NCBI RefSeq assembly: GCF_029962835.1 | Contig: NC_080574.1 | Coordinates: forward strand, 28,556,001-28,620,000 | Length of the DNA: 64,000 bases | Origin: Magnolia sinica | Lineage: Eukaryota; Streptophyta; Magnoliopsida; Magnoliales; Magnoliaceae | Reading direction: 5' to 3' | In this document: positions 12,299 to 23,900 of the stretch, in pieces | How positions within the stretch are numbered: the first letter of the stretch is position 1 | Layout of the letters: every line of letters starts with the position of its first letter | Translations under genes and position numbers: made by a program | Notes under the pieces: generated by a model | What the model was told of the DNA's origin: nothing | The model's input: the letters and a program-made list of their open reading frames with translations, nothing else | Database searches by the model: none

Positions 12299-14494
12299 AT
12301 GCTCACCTTCTTACTATGCATGCGTGCACCTTTGCACACTTGTCATGTGCGTCTAATCCGGTTGATGTAATGATGAATTCCATGAAATTTCAAGGGACAA
12401 ATTTTCACCCTGATCTAAAATTCTAGTGGGCTATAGCAAAGAGAAATGCAAATCAATAGAGGAAATTGTTTTCATTTTTCATGGCCCACTAAAGTTTTGG
12501 ATCAAAGTAAAAAATTAGGCCCGGGGGTTTAATGATGTGCTGCTTCATGTGGACTGTTCAGATTTTGGAGTCACATCACGTGTGATGAGTTCTAAAAAGT
12601 GTGTGTGTGTGTGTGTATAAACAGTGGGCCCTGCCCATGGCGGCTAAGAATATAATTCAAACCGGCTTGGCCCACTAATCAAATAACATCAGAGAATGAA
12701 CATGAACTTGGCAGCTGTTTGGGGCCCACCACTCACATGATCATTACCCAATAATCTCAGCCCTTCATTCATGAAATAATAAGGTTGGGCTAGGCCATTT
12801 AGTTGTTGGGCCCAGGCCAGAGGATTTGTAAATTATTAAGTACCTGGCATATAAGCATCTGAGAGCCACCTTCAAGGAACAAGAACCTCCTTCCATAGCG
12901 ATCGACGGTGACGATTGACACGAAAGTGGCGAGCACATTGACAAGGCCCGTTATGACCGCAGACATGAGGGAGGCGTCATCCCCAAAACCTAAGGTCTTG
13001 AACAGGACCGGAGCGTAGAACATGATGACATTGATGCCAGTGAGCTGCTGGAAGAAGGGAATTGCAATGGCCATGATCAGCTGTGGTCTGTACTTCCTCT
13101 CCATGATGTTCTTCCATGGATGGTCCACTAGCTTAGCGATCTGGGACGCTTGGATGAGATCTTCGAACTCCTCATCTACATCTGTAGTGCCACGAACCTT
13201 CTGCAACATGGCCTTGGCCTGGTCGTTGTGACCCCTCTCAATCAGGGAATTGGGCGTGTCTGGAAGCAGGAGCGAGCCGATGGTCATCAGAATCGCAGGG
13301 ACTGCAGCCAATGCCAGCGACACTCTCCACCCATATCCACCCTTGATCTGGTTTGTCCCATAGTTCACAAGATTTGCAGCTAGAATTCCTATGGTTATAG
13401 CCAGTTGGAAGCCGATGTTGAGGGCTCCACGTAGCTGGGCTGGGGCCATCTCCGATAGGTAGACTGGAACTGCCTGCATTGGAACATAAGACCAAGCAGT
13501 TAGCTGTCTGTTAACATTCCTGCATGATCCGATGATCTGAACCGACCAAGTAGTGAATCTAAACATTAATTGAACACCCTCAAAGAAAATTATGTCGATT
13601 GATGATATGACGATCTTATCAGGTCCCATTTGATGGATGGTTTGGATAATCTGATCTCCAGAACAGTTTGAATGGGGTTGATAACGAGATGGCAGATTAC
13701 CTGATTGGCGAAACCTACACCAACACCGAGCAAAAGCCTACCGATGATAAGCATGGCTACATTGACGGCGGCACCATTGACAGCCGAGCCTGCCAGGAAG
13801 GTGGCCCCACCTAACAACATGGACACCTTCCGGCCAAAGATTCTTGTGGTTGCAGAGGCAATGAAGGATGCAACAAGGCCCGCTATGTAGAGCGAGGACG
13901 TGAAGGTGGTGAGCATTTGGCTGTCGAACTTGCAGTACTGGTTTTCATCAGTATCTTCCTTCATTTTCCTATACACATCAGGGAAGAACTGCTTCAAGAA
14001 CACATCCATGGATGTCACACCACCTACAAAATCAAACCAATCATCACCGTCCAATGTTAGTTAAAAGATGGCCCACCTTCACAAACTTTCATGTGCCACG
14101 AGAGGCCCATAGAGCATGCCCCATTAGATGGGACCCACATGCATCCGAAATCAGATGATCTGAACCGTTCATCCTTTTTCCAATGCGATGCATGGGCCAT
14201 GGTCCAAAAATCAGGTTAAATACCACCCGTCAATAGTCTGGATCATCCGACCCCGGCACAATGGACCCTATTGCAGCACATAGGTAAAAAAAAAACTTAA
14301 AGCTTGTTTAACCGTTTGATCCAAATGATCATAGACAAAAAAGAAAAGGTGGGCCATTCACCTGAAATACCGATATCGTAGCCGAAGATGAGACCGCCCG
14401 TTGCAGCCACCATGCAGGTGACCAACACGAAAAGCGTCGTCTTACCGGCATAGTTCTTTGCCTCGCCCTGCGATACTAATCCTCCACCGGCCAT
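11399..14494 (-). CDS. STP: Sugar transport protein (STP family, monosaccharide/H+ symporter)
   Basis: Four exons on the minus strand: 14362-14494, 13701-14023, 12844-13473 and 11399-11827, all joined by GT-AG introns in phase, 1515 nt, 504 residues (the family is usually 500-525). The start follows the family pattern: MAGGG, a short cytosolic lead, then the first membrane segment ending [14 protein letters not shown]. Other signatures are the conserved Cys in the loop after helix 1 (QYCKFDSQ), [16 protein letters not shown] after helix 6, [14 protein letters not shown] in helix 7, [25 protein letters not shown] in helix 10, the second lid Cys (MLCHLKFG) and a [11 protein letters not shown] tail. 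The family is plasma-membrane major-facilitator proteins that import hexoses with protons; the exact member and sugar cannot be told from sequence alone. No stop or frameshift is seen. Confidence 0.95.
12259..12296. repeat. (TA)n microsatellite in STP intron 3
   Basis: About 19 uninterrupted TA units inside the 1016-bp third intron (11828-12843). A shorter (GT) run lies at 12600-12616 in the same intron. Confidence 0.95.
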
Positions 14495-14616
14495 CTTGCA
14501 ACACACTAATGAATCTTTGGGCCCACCCGAAATGTGAAAGCAGTTAAAATCAACGGCTCTCACCTCACCCAAGGCTACCCCTCCCTCAAATCTAAAGTTT
14601 CCTAATGCCTTCTCTC

Positions 14617-14623
14617 CCTTTTA
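14617..14623 (-). promoter_or_regulatory. TATA box of the STP gene
   Basis: On the minus strand the sequence reads GATTATAAAAGGG, about 125 bp before the start codon, which leaves room for a 5' UTR of roughly 90 bp. Position and sequence fit a plant core promoter; no transcript data were available. Confidence 0.6.
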
Positions 14624-14798
14624 TAATCACCCGTTCCCCTTTAATCACGGATTAATGGGCTTAACAGCTTCCTAAAAATAGTTAATATATCTATTCAGTT
14701 GGATGTACGGTCTGGATTTCCCTGATTTTCGCTTTGTAATTGCATCCTTTTGTTCCGACATCACAGGGCATTTTCTTCCATTTGACTATGTCGTTGTA

Positions 14799-15284
14799 GG
14801 AAGCGGATTGGCTGGTGAGGTGTACCACACACACCACCGATGTGGCTAGTGTGTTGACGTAACCAAGTTCTGTGGGTCCCATCATGAGGTATGAGTTATA
14901 TCCAAACCGTCCGTAAACTTGGTGAGCTCGTCGTAAGGCTTGAGCCTAAAAATAAGACAGATCCAAAAATCAAGGTGGACCACACTGTAAAAAGCTGTGA
15001 GGGATTGAACTTCTACCATTGAAACCCTTTTGCTGGTCAGAAGTTTTGGATCAATATGATATTTGGTGTGTGTGACCTTATGAACAGATTGGATGGAAAG
15101 TAAACCGGCCCTACGAATGTTTTAACGGTGAGAATCATTGTCATGGTGGGACCCACACAACTAGCTCGCCAAATGAAAGGACGGTTGGGATATAACACAT
15201 ACCTCATGGTGGGATCTACGGAATTGATGACGTCAACACACCAGCCATATCGTTGGTGCGTGGTACACCAGCCAATCTGCTTCC
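14799..15284. mobile_element. MITE with about 110-bp terminal inverted repeats, STP promoter
   Basis: Left end GGAAGCGGATTGGCTGGTG and right end, on the other strand, GGAAGCAGATTGGCTGGTG. Pairing continues through 'tgttgacgt', 'ccaagttctgtgggtccca' and 'tgaggtatg' for about 110 bp. This is the long-arm, probably Mutator-type, MITE family seen repeatedly in the window. It lies about 300 bp upstream of the STP start codon, so it forms part of the upstream regulatory region. No convincing target duplication remains. Confidence 0.75.
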
Positions 15285-17589
15285 GTGTTTGGCTTACCGT
15301 TCTTTCAGGTGGAGGTCGGTTTACCTCTGCCGCGACTGAGCATCCAGCGTTTGTCGCCGCCCAATGGGGCCCACATACTGACTGATCACATGATCGGAAC
15401 GGAATCGTGATTTTTTCGTGATTGTTTCTTTACGGTTATGAAGAAATTATGAACGGCTCAAATCATCATAGCATCTCGTAAGACCAGCAACAGTGGGCTG
15501 CAACACAAGCTGGGTCCATGATGTCACCCATAATTTGGCAGTAAGCGTGACACGTGTATGGTGATCTGAACCATTCATCCGGCCTCACCATTGATTGGCC
15601 ACTGCCACCATTTGGATTGATGGGACTGTCCTCACCATCCAATAAATGGATGGTTTGCTATTTTTGTTAGTTAACCGGGTCCTAAATCTTATGGAGAAAT
15701 AACTAATAAGGGATCATTTGATATGTAATGGAAGAGTACAAATATCACTGCACATGCAAGCAGTCGAAGTATAAATGGTGCATGTTTCCATGAATCCTAA
15801 CCGTTCAAATCACATGGCCAGTTGTGGATTGATCATGAGCTAGAAATTGAACTGAACGGATGATTCTAACCATCAAATGGATGGTTATGCCAAAAACCTT
15901 CAACAGTACAATCCCTCAAAAGGGTGGTCCAATAAATGAGCTGTTGCGGTTATAATGTTTATAAGATGGGGCTCATGATTTGGATGGCTTCGATTGATGT
16001 AAGTTTATGCCGTGCATCTATGGGAGACTTTGGTGTCGTCATGAATAGCCATGATTTTCGAGACAATCGATGTTTTTCTTAAGAAAAATGGGGAATTTCC
16101 TCAAGAAATTATCATGACCATAATCCAGCCCACCACAATTTGGGTCCATTGGAAAATGATACAGTTAAATCATTCGATCATGTCCTTTGAACATAGATAG
16201 TCTAAAAAGTGCTTTTAAGACATCACACGATACACTGTGTTCGGTGGCTTACCACATCGCGGTGGACCATGGCTTACTGAACCATTTTTCCCCCAATAAT
16301 TGAAGGGTGTGAAATATTTCAACCTTTTTTAAAATAAAAATAAAAATTAGCATCTCCCATTTACATTGGCCCAACATATTGCCGGTTTGTGTCATTAAAA
16401 TGGACCCAATTCAAATGCTACTGCTAAAGTTCCCACGTATTCTTATAACACATGGAGGCAGATTGTCTTGTAGCAAACCTGGTGCCTCATGCATGCGTGT
16501 TTTTTTTTTGACACCACACTTAATCCTGACCTTATACTACAATATAACATTTAGATTCCCACAGCTAGATGGTTACAAAGATACAACCATCCACATTCAA
16601 GTGAAAAGAAGGAAAAAAAAAAGTCCAATATATTAATTAGTCACTAATGGTCGCTCGGACCTTTCAAAATTTGAGATTTTTAGTGCATCCTCCTAACTCA
16701 GAGGGGCGCAACTGAGAAGTGGTCAGGATTATTATATCATGCACCCCATTAGCTAGAAATCAAAACCCGTAAATGATTCTCAAAGATGCAGCAGCAAATT
16801 ATATAATTCAACGAAATGCTGTGGCTCAGATTCAACAAGGTGGGACTTTGGACTAGGGTCAGGCAGACTCAAACATGCAGCAGCACATGAATGAGCCGGA
16901 CCTAGTCGGCAAGTCTTTGAACCATGTTTATGCAGGGTCAGGAAGATTAAGGTTCAGGATGGATTTTTGTAACCCGGTTTATATTTAGGTTGTGTTGGGT
17001 TTAAGTCACAACACAATTCAACCCAACTTGAATATGCATACTCAGCCTGAGCCAATTCCAAACTATAGAAGTGTTATGTCATATGGGATGACAACATATC
17101 AATGGTCTGGATCAATTTTCATTAACCAAATTCAGAAATTTAGGTCAGATTTGAGGGCTTGGGTTCATGAAGTTTGGATGAAAATTCAGGTTGGCTTCAG
17201 ATTAACAACTGAGTTTTCCGAGCCAGGTCAACCCACCAAGTTGCACACCTCCTACCTTGGTCAACAAATTCACAAGTTACTGGCGATCAGGATTCTGAAA
17301 ACTCAAGATCATGGTTCGATGATCTCTACTGTTTATGAGATGGGCACCAACAATGGATGGGGAATGCCTAAAAACCTCCAACACAGGAAGATCCTAACCT
17401 TTGATCATTGGACTGTTTATCCAGTGAATGCGAGCAATTGTTGTATTGTCCCCATAACCATCTAATCATGTGATATCATCCCCTATCAATAGCAGGGCAC
17501 ATCGACTCAACGGTTTGGATGATTGGTCCATGGTCTCTAATGTACAGAGCCTATGCTACACTGTCCATGGTCTCTAATGTTCAAGGTCC
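15285..17589. other. Intergenic region between STP promoter and SINE
   Basis: No gene found. Short stretches resemble MITE words. 16820-17250 has repeated 'gggttcaggttggg/caacccaac'-like words reminiscent of the hAT family at 52820-53464, but no ends could be defined. An ORF at 16992-17465 shows no recognisable protein features. Confidence 0.4.
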
Positions 17590-17708
17590 CTACTCATGGC
17601 TTAGTGGTACACACAAGAGTTTCAACACTAAGGTCATTGGTTCAAGTACCCATTGTGGTGTGTGGGTGTGAGGGTGTGTGCACAAACAATGATAATAATA
17701 ATAATAAA
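17590..17708 (+). mobile_element. tRNA-derived SINE
   Basis: An A box (tggcttagtgg, 17597-17607) and a B box (ggttcaagtacc, 17639-17650) are spaced as in RNA polymerase III promoters. They are followed by a 'tgtgggtgtgagggtgtgtg' stretch and an (ATA)n tail at 17690-17707, a typical plant SINE layout. It cannot fold as a full tRNA. Confidence 0.7.
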
Positions 17709-17890
17709 TCCTCATTTCACAATATCAAAATGCACTCATGGTAGACCAATAATCTCTCAAATGATTCCATAAACAAAATTGCAACCCATCAACAACCATT
17801 AGCACTTGGGAATATCCCATGATTCATTTCCTACATATTAGAGAGAGTTCTTATAATTTACATCACCTGAAGCTTGACAATTTCACATTT

Positions 17891-17947
17891 TCAGCCACGA
17901 GTAAGGAGACCGCGGAGAGTCAAACCAGCTGCTCCACGTCGCTTTAC
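17891..17947 (-). CDS. NBS1: NBS1 exon 13 (terminal exon)
   Basis: In the family frame it encodes [18 protein letters not shown] and stops at TGA 17891-17893, like the conserved RKRAGTAV...LFTR end of plant NBS1. With the exon 12 shift, translation would stop three codon positions in (TAA, 17944-17946). Confidence 0.8.
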   Translation of the reverse strand, partial: VKRRGAAGLTLRGLLTRG

Positions 17948-20900
17948 CTGATGTGAACATGAAACAGTCAACATCTACCTCTACTTTCAGGTGTCAAACA
18001 CCCATCCACACAATACATTGGAATGCCCAATGCACCTAATTGCATTTGGCCAACTGCCCATATCTTCAACCTGGACAACCCATTTTATTCAGATCATTCT
18101 TCATGGACCACCTGAAAAAATCATGCTGATTGATGAACCTACTTTTTTTTAAAATGGACAGAGGAGACTGTTTACAAAAAATGCCCAATCATCAATCTTA
18201 ATCCGTTCAATGCATCCCACCTTGGACTGCCTATGGAAATGGAAGGTTACAGAAAAGAGGGAAATGTCTGGATGGTGAGAATCATCTACACAGCATGATT
18301 TTCACAGTGGCCAAAGGAAAGTGTGCAGAACTTAATGGGCAGTCCACAGATCATATGGAATGCCCACATATCCATATGCATCTAGGTGCATAGAGAAGTT
18401 CCCAAGCACTCAGGGCATGTGGCAATTTCCATTAAAATATGATATATTCAAATACTCTTGCATGGACATGTCAGCATGTAGGGTTTCTTCAATTAGCGAT
18501 GTCTCACACCCATATATGTGTTGGACACCAACATGCGTTCATGTCCAGGTTCCTTCTTGAATTGGTGACGCCTCACACCTATATACGCGTTGGGCACCAA
18601 CATGCGTTCATGTCCAGGTTCCTTAGGTCAGTATCATGCAGAAGAATCAAGCAGACCAGAAAAGATATGCGGCAAAATGGGTTTCACGGGGTAAAAAACC
18701 AACATGAAACAAAAATCAAGCATACCTGAAGGAGAAAAGGAGCAGAAGTACAAGAAACTCGCAGAAAAAAGCATCATAAAACCAGAATCAAGATGGGCTA
18801 GAAAGAGATTTACGGAACGTTGATGGTTTGGGAATTTATCAGATTTGACTGTTTACCACGTACTTTTCAATCCAAAAAGCTATTATAAACCATTACCAGC
18901 TGATATATCTAGGATGCTTTTATGGGCATATCTTGAAGCTGGTATAGATTGAGTCAAGCAAAGTTCACATAGTGGTGTACCTTTTCGCTGTTGAATAGGT
19001 CTTCTGCAACAGCTTCTTTTTGCTTTCGCTTCTTTTCTTCTCTCACGTACTCAGCTACCTCTTCGTTTCCAAGGTCAGATTCTCTACCAGAAAGAAAGCA
19101 TAACATTCACGCAAATAATGCAACTATTATGGTCATCTAGTTTTCAATACAAGGTTTATGTTTTCTTTTCTTTGCAATCAATCATAGAATTTTCAAGAGA
19201 ATAACAATGACAAATTACTCGGCTCTTACTTATATGGGTCTTTCGAGAATGGAATCAGGTCTTTGAAGCTATTCCCGGAGGGAGTCTCTCTCTACAAGCC
19301 ATTAGAAGTTTAAAAAAATGTTAATAAGATAACACCGTATGCATGCAGACACAGAAAACAGAACAATTTACACAGGTCTGGGCAGAAGCACATCCATTAG
19401 AAGGAAAAAAGAATGACCCAGTTCAAAACTCAATAGGTCAATTCGAAATTTCCCCATGTAGATTCAGCTCAATCACAACCCATGTCAAACTTCCACTATA
19501 ATCAGTTTTATCATAACCTGGTTAAAAGCTTGAAATCTTGACCAAGAGATAAATAAATAAATAAACTCAATTCAAAACAAGAAACATTGAGGAAGATCTG
19601 ATTGAAACTTTCTAGTATCAAACTGATAGCTTGGTCAATTTACATCCACCAACTCCAATCAACTTCAGATTAATTGATGTCAAAGTGGTTTCACAAGAAT
19701 TTACAGCATTGAGTAGAAAGATTATAAGCATAACACGATATCCATGAAAAGTCTAAAAGATACATATGACAAAGTAAGCCATGCCCATCGAAGCCAATTT
19801 ACCTTTCTGAAGCATTTGAAATTGACCATTGTCTTGTTAGCTATAGACTGGGCCTCAGCTGACATGATGAGATCTTTGACAATCAAATCTTGACTATAAA
19901 TTATGTCTGAATTTTGGTGTCCAGTGGTCTCGGATTCATCACCTTTGTTCTTTCTTTCTTTAATACCACCATCCTCAACCATGAAGCCTGAAAGTTTCTT
20001 CTCTGACACAACATCAGCTTGATCCTCAGACATCTCCTTTTTCTCTTCATATTTCACAGCTTCTGATCGGGCAACTGCAGCAGCATGATCAGATGTCACA
20101 GTATCCGTTTCCGCATCGGAATCTGCTACTATGGTCTCATCAGTGGACTGAGAAGAGACAGCAACTGCAAATGAGTACAAGGCCAAATGAGATCACTGTC
20201 CAGTTGACTGTATGGAAGGGTAAAGTATGGTATGTTTCATGTGTGATGCTGCTTGAGCATGGAGAACAGAACATGATGAGACTAGGGACACCAAGGAGAG
20301 TTTTTCAAGATTGCACTTTCTGTTGAAATCTATTATCCTTGTATATTCGAGGATGTTCTTTCCTTGGTCATTTAAAGAAGCTTCTGCCACTAAAAAGGGA
20401 GGGGGGCTGATGCAACATGAACACGAGTATAAACTGTAGGAAAGGCAAAAGTTCAAAACAAGGACTCTTGATCATCAAAAGAAAGAAAAAAGGAAAAAAG
20501 ATAAGAAGCAGCAGCTGTTATTCTTCTGTCGAAAAGAAAGTTTAAGAGATTTATAGATAACTATACATCAATAAATAGAATCTAATAGATAGTAACCGGA
20601 TAATTAAATTAAAAGGTATGACTTATTAATAATTTGCTATCTCAACAGGAATGGAAGGCATGGAAGTTTCTCCTTCGAGCATCCTCCACCATAAGATGTG
20701 TAAAATGGTGAAATTGTAACAAAAGACCAAGGAAAATGAGATCTATAAAATGGTGAAAAAACGCCTCTACTTGGCTGGGTTAATAATTCCAAGTTCCACC
20801 AGAGCAAAATCTCCAAAACGAAACCTGCCAGATGCTACAAAATATGCCCCAACATCAAAGTGCCAGAAAATTTGTGTTCTGGTTTAGAATCCAAGGTCAG

Positions 20901-23900
20901 ATTTTATTTATTTTTTCATTAAATCGATACGTTTTACTTTTAAATGACACTTTAGTCCCCCAATAAAAATTGACAGTAGTTATGATGTAACCATAACAGA
21001 AAACCCAAGGTGCGTCTCAGTAAATTTGTGCAGCAAAATGTGGCAAAAGGAAAATCCATGGACCCGGACACCCTGGATCTGATGCTGAGTCCCAGGGCTG
21101 GGATCATTTTCAGCGTTATATCACAGGGATGCTTACTCGAAGGTGACTCCACAATAGAAGGATCGAAGTGCCCAGATAAAACAGCAGCAACTAACTTCAT
21201 GTCATTGACTCTTGGCAGTGAAATGAGTTGGGGGAAATGGTTGAATTCATTCAGCGATCCTTCAGGGCTTACAAGCACCACAGAATTGCTTGCTCCTTCT
21301 ACCAATGTCTGGAAATTTTCAGAAAAGACAAGAGTTACCTTAAAGAAAGAAAGAGGAAGAAAAGCATCACAGAAAATAAACCATCAATAGAGATGAAGAA
21401 CTGTTACATCTGATATCAAGAATTTGAGGGTGACACTTAACAGCTCTCATGGATTGTTACTCCAAGGTATCGCAAATGGTCATTTTAAGAAACTTCTTTT
21501 CTTTCTTTCTTTCTTTGTTTTTTTTTTTTTTGGAACATTGATGATATTATTGCAAAAAGGTCAAAGCCAAAAGAATTACAAAGACGGAAAAAAAAATAAA
21601 AAATAAAAAATAAAAATTTAAAAATATAAAATATAAAAAAAATTACAAATCTGCCCAAGAATTAGGAAATTGAGACGGCGTCGTAAACCTATAACCCTGG
21701 CTGCCCATTCCTTGACATGTTCTTTGGCTAGATTACAAACCTCTGCAATATTTCTTTTCTTATTTCTGAAGCAACGTTGATTCTTTTCCAACCAAACTGA
21801 CCATATCCTAGCTAGCAAACATAGATATCGGATCTTCTTCTCTTTTCTTCCCTTTGCCTCCTCCATGCCAAGACAACAAGAGAGATTCGATGGAACCCGT
21901 TAAACCCACCGAGTGCCAAACATGATAAAGAAAAGAAACATTCCCATATCTTTCTTGCAAATGGAGAATGGATGAAAGGTGGATTTACTGTTTCCTCATC
22001 CTGATAACATAAAAGACACATTCGACAATGGACATTGTGAAATCTATTTTGTTGAAGATCGATAAGCTGCAGAGGAACTTGTGGCAAGGACGGTCCCCCA
22101 CTAAGAAGATCCCTCGTTTGAAGGGACGATATCTGTAAGCCATTCTCAGGAGGGGTGGGTATGAAATGTTTGGACACTGTTAATTCAGCCCCGTTGGGCA
22201 AGTGGGCTTGGCGATTTCTCTCTGAGGAAGAATGCTTGTAGAAAAAAGTAGTCTCAGGTAAGGCCAAGTAAGGTTTAGAGTTGGGAGGGTGGACTAAGAA
22301 ATCCTCTTTGTACAAATCGTCTTGTCTCTGGAAGGATGTGGAAAAGGTAGTTGTGCTGATCTTCAGGAATCTTACTTTCTCCATGGGTAATGGGGAAATG
22401 TTAAGGTTCGGGTCTGATCCATGGTGTGGGTCTTCCCCTCTGAGAACCTCCTTCCAAGCTCTAGCCAGATTGTGCCCTAATATCGATATCCTTGTTTCAG
22501 ATTGTTTCTCCTCCTCTGGATCAAGTGAAGTCTGGTCGCCCCCTTTTCGGAGAAACCTTAAGGATGAGGAGTTTGAAGAGTTATTAGGCCTTTTTTCTCA
22601 CATGCAGGAAATCAAGCCGAATTTAGAAGTGGTTTGACTCTGTATCTTGGGTTCTTGGGAGAAAGGGAGCTTTCACCTTGAAGTCTCTCTACGTCATCCT
22701 CACTTCCCAGGGGAATACAACCTCTTCTTCTTGCACGGGCCCTCTCTGGTTCTATAGGGCCCCTCCGAAAGTTTCTGCCTTTGCCTAGCTTCCTGGTAGA
22801 AGTTGTATTCTCACTACAGATAACCTCTAAAAAAGCAGCCTTGTTCTCCCGAACGTTTGCCTCCTCTGTTTGCTTTACACATAGTTTGTTCCCCATCTCA
22901 TTGTGGCTACTCGTTTGCTTCATCTATCTGGAATGGAATTCTCCTCATAGCGGAGGTTTGCTGGGTCCCCTTATTTGATCAAGGGTCATGTCAGATCCTG
23001 GGATCCAGGTGAAGGAAAACTTGGGAAGAAAAGATGGAGACTTAGTGTGCTTGCAACCATGTGGAACATCTGGTTGGAGAGGAATAACCGTTGTTTTAAT
23101 CATGTCAAAAGTTCAGTCAATGTGGTTCTTTCTAAGATTTTCCAATCTGTTAGGGAATGGAGGCAGGGTTAGTGTTGAGGCTTGGGTTAGGGTCTAAGCT
23201 CCTGCTCTTGTATTATCCTCCGGGTTTCTTTGGTTTTTTGCTCTCTCTTTCTCTTACAGTGTCCTGCTTTTCGACTATTTTGGTTGTGCTTAATAAATTG
23301 TTCATCTTTTAGAAAAAAAAGAAAAAGAAACATCTAGAAGAATCATTTGCCTCTTGCGTAGATTGTCAACTGTGAGCACTTTGTTCCTTCCTGCTAACCA
23401 AGCTAGGGCGCCCACCTTTGGAGAAGCGTCATAGCTTCACATGTCAGTTGTTTGACTTACCCCATTGACATTCGCTCACCACTGATTTTACAGTAAAAAG
23501 AATAATTGAAAATTTGTCAGATTTATCATCTTACCATCTCAACAAATCTATATCCAACACCAATGGATGAACTTTACTGAACATACCCAGTAAATTCAAC
23601 TACTCATCAACCTTAGACTCATTGAAGTTTCCCCTAGGGGGGAACTCAGGTGACACCATCCCCTTGAAAGGAAAAGCACCTAGCCACTTTTAAATTAGCT
23701 TTTGATGAGATTTCCGCTAATTGGAGAAAGATCTTCCTCAATCTTTTCTCCCCTAACCCAACTTCCTCCTAAAATCTAATATCATCGCCATGTCCCAATG
23801 TATACCCCAACTTACCCCTTCCAAAACTTTATTTTTTAGTATAGCCACCGCTTTTCAAAGAGACGAAGCCTATATAGTGAAGAATATTTTGTCCACCACG

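Noticed and set aside
14790..15293. 9-bp target duplication of the STP-promoter MITE
   Set aside because: 'gtcgttgta' and 'gtgtttggc' agree at only about half the positions.
16992..17465. 157-codon ORF between STP and NBS1
   Set aside because: No domain, no splice context and repeat-like words; more likely a chance ORF in a decayed element.
17590..17708. tRNA gene
   Set aside because: A and B boxes are present but no cloverleaf or acceptor stem forms, and an (ATA)n tail follows: a SINE.
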